A stretch of DNA of 64,000 nucleotides from FEB-10 sp963710645. GTDB lineage: Bacteria; Acidobacteriota; Thermoanaerobaculia; Thermoanaerobaculales; Sulfomarinibacteraceae. The translations under genes were made by a program, and so were the position numbers. Below the pieces are notes generated by a model. That model had not been told where the DNA came from. It saw only the letters and a list, made by a program, of their open reading frames with translations, and made no database searches. Where the stretch lies: contig CAVQBD010000009.1 of the NCBI GenBank assembly GCA_963710645.1, positions 496,001 through 560,000 of the forward strand. Direction: 5' to 3'. This document shows positions 25,763-35,201 of the stretch, in pieces (position 1 is the stretch's first letter; each line of letters begins with the position of its first letter).

Positions 25763-27949
25763 ATGATCGAAGCCCATTCTTCGACACCGGAGACGGGTCT
25801 GAGCGAGCCCGTTCGGCACGCGTTGCTCGAGCTCGTGGAGAGGGGCATGGCAACCCCTCAGGACGTCAGGGAACTCGGCGCTGAAGGCCACCGTATGGTG
25901 ACCGGAAAGACCGCCCTGATGGAGGCCCTCGACCAGAAAATCGGCACCGAGGGCCTCGCGGTCACGGCCGGCATCCTGACCAACCTCGCCGTGGTCAACC
26001 AGATCTATGGTTTCGACATCGGCGATGTTCTCCAGGAACTGATCCAGGCGACTACCGAGGTGGTTCTCCGATCGGACGACCCCGACGCGCGGATCGCCCA
26101 GATCGCGGGCGCACAGTTCGTCATTCTCCACGGCAGCTCCGACACCGACGCCGTGGCCGAAACCGTACGACGCCTCCAACGAGCCTGCAACTCGGTGGCC
26201 CTCAACCGTCACCGTAGATCGATCGCTCCCCGCGTGGCCATGGTCTCGTTGGAGGTGCCCAGAGACGATGACCTCGACGCCGCCGAGGTGCTCAAAATCC
26301 TCGGGTATTCTCAGCTCGGGACTCGCCCGTCTCACCTCGAGCCGGTCATCCTGCGCGGCGACGTGGATCATCGCCAGTGGCGAAAATCGGTCCGCCAACG
26401 GGAAGTCAAGGCCGGCCGGATCATGGACGCCCTGCGAAACGGCGCGGTGGAGGTCCATTTCCAGCCCGTCATCGAACTGGCAACCCGGAATCTCTACAAC
26501 GTGGAGGTCCTCGCCCGGATCCGAACCGACGACGGACTGATGACAGCCACCGATTTCATCGACTCGGTCTACCAACTCGGTGAGATCGTCGAACTGGATT
26601 CCCAGGTCTTCGCCAAGTTGAACGAGGTTGCCCCCCAGGTGGTAGGCGTCACCGGCCACCTCTTCATCAACGTTTCTCCCGTGTCTCTGTTGTCGGCGGA
26701 TTTTCGCGAACTCATGAGCCGAACCATGGACCGGCTCCGCGGCGAAGGTCTTGGAATGGTCGTGGTCCTCGAACTGACCGAACAGGCCATCGTTGAACAC
26801 CTGGACATCATCCAGGAGCTTCACACCGAACAAGAATTGAAATTTGCCGTAGACGACTTCGGCACCGGGTACTCGTCCCTCAAGACGGTGTCCGACCTGG
26901 CCGTGTCCAAGGTCATCTCGCACCTCAAGCTCGACGGCTCGCTGGTCCGCGAAATCGAGCACTCTCCCGAGGCCTACAAGGTCGTTCTGGCCATCGCGAA
27001 TTTGGCGCGGAGCCTGGACCTCAAGGTGGTGGCCGAGCACGTGGAATCCGAAGCGGTGCTCGAACGACTGCGAACCATCGGCGTGGATCTGGGCCAGGGC
27101 CGGTTGTTCGACATGCCGATGTCACTTCCGGGCCTGGTGGAAGAGTATCGCGAGCGGCCTCAGGCCCTTTCTGCGCCGGCCTTCAACCGACCCGCACTGG
27201 ACCAGATCACTCCCTACCTGGACAAGGCCTTCAACGCCTTTTACGATCGCATGCTCTCAAATGACCACTTCCGCTCCTTCTTCCGGAATGAGGAGCAAAT
27301 ACGCAAGCTCGTGGAGCGACAGCGCGCCACCTTCATCGAGTCCATGTCCGACGACGAGGATCAGCTGCGGGAGCGCTACGTGGCTCTCGGGCACCTCCAT
27401 CACCGGATCGGAGTCCCCTTTCCGAGCTTCATGAAGGGAGCGGAGATCCTCAACGAGGAGCTGTTGGCGGTCCTCGCCCACATCGGCGACCAGGGCGAGC
27501 TCGTATTTCGCAGCTCATTGTTCTTCAAACAACTCCAAAACCTCCTCGCCCGTGGCTACCTCGACGGAATCGTCGCCGAGGAAGAGCTGGATCTGGGAGT
27601 GGCACTGGACCGGGTCTGCGCGGCGCTCAATACTGCGAGAGCACCCTCTCTGGACTGGGTCCGTGGGCTGGTGGAGGCGGTGCGGCTTGACCGCCACGAC
27701 AACGCCCCTCGGCCGTCAGCGGCAGTGGATGAAGCCGTCGATTGGCTCAGCGAGCGGATCGGACCCCTCCTGCCCAAGGACTCCGCCGCCACCATCATCG
27801 ACGCCTACAGAGCTCTTCATGCCGATGGAGACAGCCTTGCCTTCTTCCTTGGCGAACAGGAGTACCCATCGGTCATGATGCTCTACCGACAACTCCACGA
27901 CCGCGTCGTGTCCATGCACCGCTCGCTCCAAGACGCCGGGCTCGCGTAG
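25763..27949 (+). CDS. degenerate GGDEF - EAL - protoglobin signalling protein
   Basis: 728 residues from the ATG at 25763; the frame is open upstream but that part overlaps the divergent regulator. Domains: a GGDEF relic with AGAQF in place of GGDEF (about 30-150), an EAL phosphodiesterase-like domain (about 220-455), then a globin-coupled-sensor domain (about 475-600) and a helical tail. EAL catalytic elements are mostly kept: EVL at 248, FINVSP, LELTEQ, DDFGTGYSS, LKLDGS, VAEHVES and GQGRLF. The proximal haem His is H546 in GHLHHRIG. It probably degrades c-di-GMP under oxygen or redox control. The C-terminal position of the globin is unusual. Confidence 0.85.
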   Translation: MIEAHSSTPETGLSEPVRHALLELVERGMATPQDVRELGAEGHRMVTGKTALMEALDQKIGTEGLAVTAGILTNLAVVNQIYGFDIGDVLQELIQATTEVVLRSDDPDARIAQIAGAQFVILHGSSDTDAVAETVRRLQRACNSVALNRHRRSIAPRVAMVSLEVPRDDDLDAAEVLKILGYSQLGTRPSHLEPVILRGDVDHRQWRKSVRQREVKAGRIMDALRNGAVEVHFQPVIELATRNLYNVEVLARIRTDDGLMTATDFIDSVYQLGEIVELDSQVFAKLNEVAPQVVGVTGHLFINVSPVSLLSADFRELMSRTMDRLRGEGLGMVVVLELTEQAIVEHLDIIQELHTEQELKFAVDDFGTGYSSLKTVSDLAVSKVISHLKLDGSLVREIEHSPEAYKVVLAIANLARSLDLKVVAEHVESEAVLERLRTIGVDLGQGRLFDMPMSLPGLVEEYRERPQALSAPAFNRPALDQITPYLDKAFNAFYDRMLSNDHFRSFFRNEEQIRKLVERQRATFIESMSDDEDQLRERYVALGHLHHRIGVPFPSFMKGAEILNEELLAVLAHIGDQGELVFRSSLFFKQLQNLLARGYLDGIVAEEELDLGVALDRVCAALNTARAPSLDWVRGLVEAVRLDRHDNAPRPSAAVDEAVDWLSERIGPLLPKDSAATIIDAYRALHADGDSLAFFLGEQEYPSVMMLYRQLHDRVVSMHRSLQDAGLA

Positions 27950-27970
27950 CCCCTCCCACCCGCCCACCAA

Positions 27971-28008
27971 TTGCGAATTCCAGATTGCAGATTGCAGATT
28001 GCAGATTC
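27971..28008. repeat. heptamer array CAGATTG
   Basis: Four units of CAGATTG (last CAGATTC) preceded by TTGCGAATTC. Bracketed by CGCCCACC on the left and CCCCCGCCCACCCGGAG on the right, where the composite hairpin element begins. Confidence 0.85.
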
Positions 28009-28325
28009 CCCCGCCCACCCGGAGTGAGGAGGGCGCGTCTGGCGGGCGTGCCGTCTTTGACATTGTTGGGAACCAAGGTGCTGGCAAATTCATCCCGTGA
28101 GGTCCCAACAATGTCCAAGGGGGCAACCTCGGGGAGCGCTGCGGGGAGAGGGGCGCGATGAGGGGACGGATGTTCGGTCATTGACACCTTGGCGGCTTCG
28201 TCGCGCCCCAATTCTCAGCGGACTCCCCGTGAGGCTGCCAGGCACGCCGATTCGGCTCAACGAGAAGGTACTATTTTCGACCTTGGCGAATCGGGATGCC
28301 AGGCACCTCCGATCATCGCGCCATC
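28009..28325 (+). repeat. composite hairpin element, copy 1
   Basis: C-rich head (CCCGCCCACCCGGAGTGAGG), then hairpin A: GACATTGTTGGGA (28059-28071) pairs perfectly with TCCCAACAATGTC (28103-28115) around a 31-nt loop. Then GGGGGCAACCT, a box CGGGGAGCGC...GGGGCGCGATGA, and hairpin B: TGCCAGGCACGCCGATTCGG (28236-28255) against CGAATCGGGATGCCAGGCAC (28287-28306). The 27950-28404 gap holds no gene. Confidence 0.8.
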
Positions 28326-28404
28326 ACATGGCGCTCCGGCGGAAAAAGCTCGCCGAACCGGTCGGTGGTAGTGTGAACCATATGACCGGACGGAGGTAAA
28401 AGCG

Positions 28405-29382
28405 ATGGCGGAAATGACCGTCGAAGATCTTCAGGACCTCTTGTGGACCTTTGCCCAGCACCGGGTGCTGACGGTGTCCGGCCGGACCGGCATCCTGAGG
28501 CGACTCGCCGAATCCGCCGCGACGCCTGACCAGGTGGCCGGCGATCTCGAGCTCGACCCCCATGCCACAGGCAAGCTGGTCCGAGCCCTCCACGCCATGG
28601 GGCTCCTCACCGCTGATGGGGACTCGTACAGGGTCGTGGACGGCCTCGTGCCCCATTTCACCAAGGGGCCCAACGACATCACACCATTCTTCGAGCATTC
28701 CCACGACATGTATGAAGGTTGGGGACAGAACCTCGAGCCGTGGCTTCACGGCAAACCGTGGCAATCCGCAGCGGGTCACCCCGACGGTGCGCGCCGCTTT
28801 GGCGCCGCCATGCGAGCCATCGGCGCTGAGATGGCACGACGAACGGCCTCAGCCATCGATACCTCTGGAGTGACTTCGATGCTCGATGTGGGCGGCGGAT
28901 TCGGCCAGTACTCCATGGCCCTGTGCCTCGAGGCGCCGCAGATCCACGCAACGGTGCTCGACACGCCGGCGGTCACAGAACTGGCCCGCGTCGAGCTCGA
29001 GAATTCGCCTTTCCAGGAGAGGATCTCCTTTCTCGGAGGAGACTATCTGACCACCGACTACGGCACCGGCTATGATCTCGTGCTGATCGCCAACGTCCTG
29101 CACCAGGAAAGCCCCGCACGTGCGGCGGAAATGGTCTGCCGTTCCGCTGCATCTGTTTCTCCCGGGGGTCGGGTCGCGGTTGTTGATTTCCGGATCGACG
29201 ACGAGCAGCGCGAGAATGTCTTCGGCACTCTGTTCGCCATCAACATGCGCTCCTTCGGAGACACCTACACCGAGCCCATGATTCGTGGTTGGATGACCGA
29301 GGGCGGTCTCGATGACATCACCAGGACCGACCTCAACCGCCACAAATGGCTCATCGTCGGCACCAAACCGGGAGCGCGGTGA
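28405..29382 (+). CDS. SAM-dependent O-methyltransferase with winged-helix dimerisation domain
   Basis: 325 residues behind CGGAGG. An N-terminal winged helix (TPDQVAGDLELDPHATGKLVRAL) as in the plant-type O-methyltransferase family, then a Rossmann methyltransferase with motif I LDVGGGFGQYS and the post-motif acid VLDTPAV; DLVLIANVLHQ and PGGRVAVVDFRID are the later motifs. Family members methylate hydroxyls of small aromatic or polyketide substrates; the substrate here is unknown. Stands alone. Confidence 0.85.
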   Translation: MAEMTVEDLQDLLWTFAQHRVLTVSGRTGILRRLAESAATPDQVAGDLELDPHATGKLVRALHAMGLLTADGDSYRVVDGLVPHFTKGPNDITPFFEHSHDMYEGWGQNLEPWLHGKPWQSAAGHPDGARRFGAAMRAIGAEMARRTASAIDTSGVTSMLDVGGGFGQYSMALCLEAPQIHATVLDTPAVTELARVELENSPFQERISFLGGDYLTTDYGTGYDLVLIANVLHQESPARAAEMVCRSAASVSPGGRVAVVDFRIDDEQRENVFGTLFAINMRSFGDTYTEPMIRGWMTEGGLDDITRTDLNRHKWLIVGTKPGAR

Positions 29383-29440
29383 TCCAGCCTTATGTCGTTG
29401 CCAGGCTCCGGTCCGCGTGTTTGGATCGGCTCGTCGGTTT

Positions 29441-29541
29441 CCGCGCGCCCATCTCCCCGGAGCGCTCGCCGAGGTTACTCGCGGCCGGTGGCTGCGGTGA
29501 CCAGCCGTCACCAGCGAGTGGCCAGTGGGCGGGGGTTACGA
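29441..29541 (-). repeat. partial composite element (box plus truncated insert C)
   Basis: Read on the minus strand: insert C remnant (CACTCGCTGGTGACGGCTGG and onward), the junction GTAACCTCGG, then the box GCGCTCCGGGGAGATGGGCG. Same order as copies at 33.0 and 46.4 kb but the hairpin A side is missing, cut at the end of the radical SAM gene. Confidence 0.7.
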
Positions 29542-30969
29542 GGCCTTCTTCAACCCCGAGTTGATGGCTCCGCCGCCTGCCGTTACGGCGGTCTTCAATC
29601 GGTAGGCCCACTCCACAGCCTTGGCGCGGCCGTACTCGGCCAGGTCCATCTGGAATGGGTGGGTCGCCAGCGCCTTGCCGTATTTGACCAGCCGGAGACG
29701 GCGCAGTCTCTGGTACATGCCGTGGAGGTCCTCACGGCCAACCACATCTGAGACCAGGATGACCCTCTGCCAGTCCAGCTCGAAGGAGATGTTGAGGAGG
29801 TCCCAATCCATGTCGTCCGAGACCAAGCCCTTGGCCTTGGCGTCGTGCCAGACCGGCGTCCCGGGGAGGGGCGTCAGCACGTAGATATTTACCAGCGACA
29901 GCGGGTTCCGCTTGATGAACTGATAGGTCTCCTCCATCTGCTCCAGGGTCTCCTGGGGTTCACCGATGATGAAGGAGGCGTGGGGATGGATGCCGTGCCG
30001 ATGCAGGGTCTGAACGGCCTGTTCGTTGGTGTCCACCTTGAAGGCGCGGCCCTTGAGCCTGGTCAGCACCTCCTGGTTTCCGGACTCCAGACCCATGGAG
30101 ACCGACACGAAGTTCATCTCCTTGAGCATCCGCGCCATATCATCGGTGATCCGCGTGGCCGACGACGCGCACGAAAAGCGGAATCCCTGCTTGGGCAGGC
30201 CTTCGCGCAAAACCAACTCGTGAAATCCCTCGAGCCGCTTGACGTTGGCGATGAAGAGATCATCGTGGAAGGTGATATAGCGGACACCGTAATTGTCGCG
30301 AAGGTGCTTGACCTCCTCGATCATGGCCTCGGGAGAGAAATAACGGATATTGGGCCAGAAACGGGTCGATGCGCAGAACGTGCAGTTGTAGGGACAACCC
30401 CGCGACGTGAGCATGTTCGAGTGGGGTCGAACCCGCATCATGGATCGGTCCGGCATGGGCAACTCGTCGAGGCTCTTGCCGGTTTTGCCAATGACCTCAC
30501 GAGGGGGAGTGAGGACGGGCTCTCCCTCGGTTCGGAACACCAGCCCCGGCATCTGGGTCAGCTTGTCCGGCGCCAGTCGGCCCTCATCCAGGAAAAGCTG
30601 AACCAGCTCGCAGATGGCGTGTTCACCCTCTCCGATAACCCCAACATCCATATCTTCGGTGAGGGAGCTTGGCAGCTCCGTGATGTGGTATCCGCCGACA
30701 ATCACCGGAATCCCTGCGGCACGCCCCAGGCGCGCATAGGCCTTGGCGAGGTTGAAGTTCTGCGACACCGACGAGATGGCGAGCAGGTCGGGCCGCCACT
30801 TGCGCAGGGTCTCTTCGATACCGTCCTCGACCAACAGGACCTGGACGCGGTCTCCGAACTCCCGCCGGAGGGTGGCTATCAGATATCCCAAACCCAGTGC
30901 CGGATAGCGGTTCTGAGCCTCCACATATGGGTTCACCGCGTTGACGAAAAGAACTCGTATCGGTTTCAT
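29536..30969 (-). CDS. cobalamin-binding radical SAM protein
   Basis: 477 residues. An N-terminal B12-binding domain (about 1-150; YPALGLGYLIATLRREF, DLLAISSVSQN, IPVIVGGYH) is followed by a radical SAM core with the 4Fe-4S motif SRGCPYNCTFC near residue 190 and a C-terminal region with LTPLPGTPVW. Such enzymes use methylcobalamin and SAM for methyl transfer or other radical chemistry on natural products or lipids. No neighbour identifies the substrate; the O-methyltransferase lies next to it on the opposite strand. Confidence 0.88.
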   Translation of the reverse strand: MKPIRVLFVNAVNPYVEAQNRYPALGLGYLIATLRREFGDRVQVLLVEDGIEETLRKWRPDLLAISSVSQNFNLAKAYARLGRAAGIPVIVGGYHITELPSSLTEDMDVGVIGEGEHAICELVQLFLDEGRLAPDKLTQMPGLVFRTEGEPVLTPPREVIGKTGKSLDELPMPDRSMMRVRPHSNMLTSRGCPYNCTFCASTRFWPNIRYFSPEAMIEEVKHLRDNYGVRYITFHDDLFIANVKRLEGFHELVLREGLPKQGFRFSCASSATRITDDMARMLKEMNFVSVSMGLESGNQEVLTRLKGRAFKVDTNEQAVQTLHRHGIHPHASFIIGEPQETLEQMEETYQFIKRNPLSLVNIYVLTPLPGTPVWHDAKAKGLVSDDMDWDLLNISFELDWQRVILVSDVVGREDLHGMYQRLRRLRLVKYGKALATHPFQMDLAEYGRAKAVEWAYRLKTAVTAGGGAINSGLKKAS

Positions 30970-31128
30970 CCTAATCCCCTGGGTCGCGCCCGTTGCAGAC
31001 TAACACTTCCACCCACCCATCGAAATGCAACTGGTTCTCAATTTATTCCACCTGCCGCGGCCCGTAAAAGAACCCAATCCCCCGAGGTGGAGATTGACAT
31101 CGCGGGCGGGTAGCGCGAGGCTTCGTTC

Positions 31129-32874
31129 ATGAACACAACCGTGGATTCAGACGTGCCGGCCTTCGACCCAAAAACCTTCGGAACCGACCACTCCATCGCA
31201 CAGCTCGGGACTGGCAGCATCGGCGGCAAGGCCATGGGCCTGGTGCAGATCCAGAACGAGATCCTCCCCCGCTTCGACGCCTCTCAATTCGAGGGGGTGA
31301 CGGTGCGGGTGCCACAGGCGGTTGTCATCGCCGCCGATGTCTTCTCGGAGTTTATGGATCGGAACCATCTCTGGAAGATTGTTCAGGAGGAGCTGCCGGA
31401 CAACCAGATCACGGCGCAGTTCCAGAAAGCCACGCAGTCAGAGTGGTTTCGAGAGCACCTCAGAGCGGTTCTCGCGATGCTGCGGAACCCACTGGCCATT
31501 CGTCCCTCGAGCTACCTCGAGGAGATCCACCAGCGGGCCTTCGCATGCGTTTACACCTCGAAAATGATCCCCAACACCGAGACGAGCGAAGACGCTCGCT
31601 ACCGTCGTCTCTCCGGAGCCGTCAAACTCGCCTGGGCGTCCACATTCTTCAGCAGCGCCGTTGTGTCCCGGCGGGCAGCCGGGTACGCCGACGACGCCGA
31701 AAAGATGGGGGTGGTTCTGCAGGAGATCACTGGCCGCCGCTACGGCAACCGCTTCTATCCGACCTTGTCGGCCCTCGCCCGATCGTACAACCACTATCCG
31801 GTGCCGGGGAACAAACGTGAGGACGGCGTAGTGACACTCGCCCTCGGTCTCGGAAAAACGATCTCGGACGGCGAACACGTTTGGAGCTATTGCCCACACC
31901 GGCCGACGGCACCACCGCCGTTCAAGAGCAACGCCGAGCTGCTCAAGTACACGCAGACCAGGTTCTGGGCGGTCAACGTCGGCGACCCGCCACCGCCGGA
32001 CCCGATGCGGGAATCGGCATGTCTGCTGCGCCAGGGATTCGCCGACGCCGAGGCGGACGGCACCCTGACCTACCTCGCCTCCACCTACGACGTGTCGTCC
32101 GACCAGCTGCGATCCGGCATCGGGGGCCCGGGGCCCCGCGTCCTCAATTTTGCTCCCCTCCTCGAATCTCGATCGATCCCCTTCACACCGATGATGGAGA
32201 ATCTGCTCGAGCTTTCGTGCAACGTGTTCAACGGTGAGGCCGAGATCGAAATCGCGGCCAATCTCGACCCCGACCGAGCCCTGCCCATGGAGGTCTCCTT
32301 TCTCCAGGTACGGCCGATGCTCACCCCCGGAGAGCGATCACCGGTGGAGGAGGTGGATCTCGAGGGAAGCAACATCGTGGTGGCATCTGACAACTGTCTC
32401 GGTCACGGCTCACGCAATGACCTGATCGATATCGTCTACATGCGTCCGCAGAACTTCGACCGAGGGACGACGCGGTCGATGGTGTCGGAGCTCGACGCCG
32501 TGAACCGGGGGCTCGTGGAAGAGGGCCGGTCCGGCATTTTCATCGGTCTCGGTCGATGGGGGACCACCGATGATCGTTTTGGCGTGCCTGTGAAATGGGG
32601 CCAGATTTCGGCCGCGCGGGTGATCGTCGAGGCCACGTTGCCCGACGCTCCCACCATGCTCAGCCACGGCACCCACTTCTTCCATCGCCTGCTCAGCAAC
32701 CAGGTGCTCTACATGTCCGTGGAACATGACGGCTCGGGCCGTATCGACTGGGATTGGCTCGACCAGCAACCGTCGATCTGGGAGAGCCGCTATGTGCGAC
32801 ACGTCCGTGTCTCGGATCCGCTGGAGGTCCGGATCGACTGCGCCACCCGGTACGGATTGATCCGGCGACGGTAG
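31129..32874 (+). CDS. PEP/pyruvate-binding (PPDK N-terminal) domain protein lacking the phospho-His domain
   Basis: 581 residues. GTGSIGGKAMGLVQIQNEIL and LAIRPSSYLEEIHQRAFACV correspond to the nucleotide-binding start and RSS region of PPDK/PEP synthase, and MEVSFLQVRPM to the end of that domain near residue 395. There is no TSxH-type swivelling domain and no TIM barrel. The C-terminal 180 residues (GLGRWGTTDDRFGVPVKWGQ, SHGTHFFHRLL) are an unassigned module. Possibly ATP-dependent phosphotransfer on a partner protein. A distant relative of the 10402 gene, from which it is separated by 18 kb. Confidence 0.75.
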   Translation: MNTTVDSDVPAFDPKTFGTDHSIAQLGTGSIGGKAMGLVQIQNEILPRFDASQFEGVTVRVPQAVVIAADVFSEFMDRNHLWKIVQEELPDNQITAQFQKATQSEWFREHLRAVLAMLRNPLAIRPSSYLEEIHQRAFACVYTSKMIPNTETSEDARYRRLSGAVKLAWASTFFSSAVVSRRAAGYADDAEKMGVVLQEITGRRYGNRFYPTLSALARSYNHYPVPGNKREDGVVTLALGLGKTISDGEHVWSYCPHRPTAPPPFKSNAELLKYTQTRFWAVNVGDPPPPDPMRESACLLRQGFADAEADGTLTYLASTYDVSSDQLRSGIGGPGPRVLNFAPLLESRSIPFTPMMENLLELSCNVFNGEAEIEIAANLDPDRALPMEVSFLQVRPMLTPGERSPVEEVDLEGSNIVVASDNCLGHGSRNDLIDIVYMRPQNFDRGTTRSMVSELDAVNRGLVEEGRSGIFIGLGRWGTTDDRFGVPVKWGQISAARVIVEATLPDAPTMLSHGTHFFHRLLSNQVLYMSVEHDGSGRIDWDWLDQQPSIWESRYVRHVRVSDPLEVRIDCATRYGLIRRR

Positions 32875-32885
32875 GGGCTATCGTT

Positions 32886-32914
32886 TAACGTTGAACGTTC
32901 AACGTTGAACGTTC
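32886..32914. repeat. heptamer array CGTTGAA/CGTTCAA
   Basis: Alternating CGTTGAA and CGTTCAA units, so the array is itself palindromic. It begins about 10 bp after the upstream stop and is followed by CCGCCCACCCAGCCGGATGG. The same word recurs at 61304-61335. Confidence 0.85.
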
Positions 32915-32982
32915 CGCCCACCCAGCCGGATGGGTGGAGGCGAAAGCACCCGGCCCATGCTATCGGCCCGACCACCCGATTT

Positions 32983-33246
32983 CGACGCGCCCCTCTCCCC
33001 ACGACTCTCTCCGAGGTTACGCTCGGCCTCCGGCCGCGGTGACCAGCCGTCACCAGCGAGTGGCCAGTGGCCGGGTCACCCCGCGCCACAACCCTCCCGG
33101 CCCGGGCCACAATCGCTGCCGCCGGCAGGTTGCCACCCCTGACACTGTTCGGGACTCGAGGACGTCGATGGCATCAATGCAATCCCTCCCGAAAGTGTCA
33201 GAAGTGGCACGCCCGATCGACGCGCCCTCACGCTCCGGGCGGGCGG
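32983..33246 (-). repeat. composite hairpin element with insert C
   Basis: Minus-strand order: C-rich head (CCGCCCGCCCGGAGCGTGAG), hairpin A (arms at 33186-33200 and 33138-33153, one bulged G, 32-nt loop), GGTGGCAACCT, insert C (33019-33125), a second AACCT, then the box ending GGGGAGAGGGGCGCG. The 5-bp AACCT (AGGTT on plus) flanks the insert at 33014-33018 and 33126-33130. The 409-bp gap has no gene. Confidence 0.78.
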
Positions 33247-33283
33247 AGGATCTGGCATCCGGCATCCGGGCGGACGGAAATTA

Positions 33284-34738
33284 CTACCGTCTGCGGAGCG
33301 CCACACCAACCGCCATGATCAGTGTGGACACCACGAGTGCGGTTGCCGCCGGCACCGCGGGATTGTTGTGGTACATGGTGATTTTGCCGTAATACATTCC
33401 GAAGTGGATCACCAACGCAGCCACCGCGGCGGTCAACGCCAGTCCTTTAGTCGTGCGCTGGCTGAACATCCCAAACAAAACCGGTGCGAAGGTGGCCGCA
33501 AACAAACCGTAGATTCCGTTCTGCGCGAAAATCGCCACCGACAGTGACGGATCCAGAATCTGGTCCCTGGCCAGCAGGAAGGTGATCGGGGCCAGCACCA
33601 CCAGGAAGGTTCGGCCAACCGGCAGAAGCCGGGCCGAGATCCTGTCGCCATCGACTCCGGCAAAGCCGGCCAGCGGCGCATAGAGGTCGTTGGCGAAAAT
33701 GGTCGACAGCGCGAGGATCACACCCTCGAGGGTCGAAAATCCCGCAGCCAATACTCCAAGCATGATCAGAGCCCGCAATCCCGGGGCGAAATCGGTTGCG
33801 ATGTAGGTCGCCACCACATGGTCCGGGGCGATGTCGCCACCGAGGGTGAGGCGGGCAAAGAGGCCGACCAGCAGCACCGAGGTGAAGATCGTTCCCGCCA
33901 CCATGGCCGTGACCAGGTAGCGATTGACGTCCTTTTCGGACCTCAGATAGAGCGCTTTGGACATGATGTGGGGCTGCATGATGATCGCGACGCCAATGAT
34001 GAAGTTGGCCACCATCACCTCGAAGAGGTCACGGAACAAGAGGCTGTCCGGGTTGGTGATGTTGGCGTAGTATGGCCCCACCCCGGCCAGTCGGTCGAAA
34101 AAGGCGCCCACACCGCCATCAAAAAACGCGGCTCCGGAGGCCACCAGGAGTATCGCCACGACCACCATGGTGATGGCTTGGACGCTGTTGGACCACACGT
34201 GGACGCTCGCTCCGCCAAAGAAGATGTAGGCGAAGGTGAAACACACAACGATGGCAAGAGCCACCCCCATCGGGAGTTTGAGCACGGCCATGAGAACCAA
34301 CGCGACGGCGGTGACGATGAGCACCAGAAACGTGATCTGGAGAAGACTCACGGCGGCGAAGAACACGGTCAGCCTTCGATCGCCGTAACGCTCGCCGATC
34401 CACTGTGGGATGGTCAGAGCGGTGACCTGCTCGCCGACCCGGCGAAACTGTTTGGTCATCACGATCAGGCCGAGGAAGATGCCCAGGGGCGCGGCGATCC
34501 CATAGCCCATGATCCCAGCCCAACCGTAGGCATGAACCAGTCCCGGGTTGATGACGAAGGTGGCCACCGATGTCATATTCGCGGCCAGCGACAGCCCGAC
34601 AAAGAACGGCGGCACGCTGCGGCTGCCGACGGCAAAATCGCTCATGGTCGACGCCTTCCGACGATTCCACCAGGTCAGACCGACAATCGTCAGAACGTAG
34701 GCGATAAACAGGAGCCAGGGTACGAACGTCTCTCCCAT
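33284..34738 (-). CDS. sodium:solute symporter (SSS family)
   Basis: 484 residues from the ATG at 34738 (an in-frame start at 34753 is possible). About 13 hydrophobic helices. SSS features near the N-terminus: DFAVGSRSVPPFFVGLSLAAN and TSVATFVINPG, and later AGFSTLEGVILALSTIFAND, which corresponds to the sodium-site region. It drives uptake of a solute with sodium; substrate not evident. Last gene in the long minus-strand run. Confidence 0.9.
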   Translation of the reverse strand: MGETFVPWLLFIAYVLTIVGLTWWNRRKASTMSDFAVGSRSVPPFFVGLSLAANMTSVATFVINPGLVHAYGWAGIMGYGIAAPLGIFLGLIVMTKQFRRVGEQVTALTIPQWIGERYGDRRLTVFFAAVSLLQITFLVLIVTAVALVLMAVLKLPMGVALAIVVCFTFAYIFFGGASVHVWSNSVQAITMVVVAILLVASGAAFFDGGVGAFFDRLAGVGPYYANITNPDSLLFRDLFEVMVANFIIGVAIIMQPHIMSKALYLRSEKDVNRYLVTAMVAGTIFTSVLLVGLFARLTLGGDIAPDHVVATYIATDFAPGLRALIMLGVLAAGFSTLEGVILALSTIFANDLYAPLAGFAGVDGDRISARLLPVGRTFLVVLAPITFLLARDQILDPSLSVAIFAQNGIYGLFAATFAPVLFGMFSQRTTKGLALTAAVAALVIHFGMYYGKITMYHNNPAVPAATALVVSTLIMAVGVALRRR

Positions 34739-35201
34739 CAGGACAACCTCCAAAGAGCCGCGCTATTGTAGCCCCCTCCCCCCACCCAGCCCAACCACGC
34801 GGTGTGGAAAGTGTGGAGACCCGCATCCGCGTCTGTGTCCGCATCCATATCCGTGTCCAATCGAAAAACGAAGAACAAAGATCGAAGCATCCGCCCACCC
34901 GGGTATGAGGTTTGAGGTATGGGGCTTCCCCCCACCCGACCAAGCCCGCCTGTCACGGCCTCGCCGGAGGAGGAACCGGAAGCCCGTTACCATTATCGTC
35001 CCCGATCACAGGAGCTGAGGGCGCCCCCCGCCCCACTGAGCTATCAGCTAAACGCTATAGGCCATGAGAACCCCCCCCACCCGGAGCGCCTTTGTGGTGC
35101 GGGCGTCCCGGCTGCAATCCTGCCCTCCATTGATCGAGCGATTGCAGGCCAGAGGCCCGCTCCACAATGGTGTTCCGGATGGGATGGAGAGAACCCTGGA
35201 A
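34739..35201. repeat. gene-free gap with four word arrays and element D
   Basis: Arrays: GTGTGGAAA 9-mers (34802-34819), hexamers of GCATCC/GTGTCC type (34822-34858), CGAAGAA-type heptamers (34862-34887), GTATGAG heptamers (34904-34925) and AGCTATC heptamers (35038-35061). C-rich tracts such as CCGCCCACCCGGG and CCCCCCCCACCCGGAGCG separate them. Element D follows at 35082. Confidence 0.8.
35082..35177 (+). repeat. hairpin element D, copy 1
   Basis: TTGTGGTGCGGGC (35092-35104) pairs with GCCCGCTCCACAA (35155-35167), 12 of 13. The inner sequence is GTCCCGGCTGCAATCCTG and similar. Preceded by the CCCACCCGGAGCG head also used by the A element. A second copy lies inverted at 37347-37444. Confidence 0.75.

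Noticed and set aside
25652..27040. Upstream extension of the minus-strand Zn-ribbon gene frame
   Set aside because: It lies antisense to the EAL-globin gene and shows no domain; only the last 95 codons form a recognisable protein.
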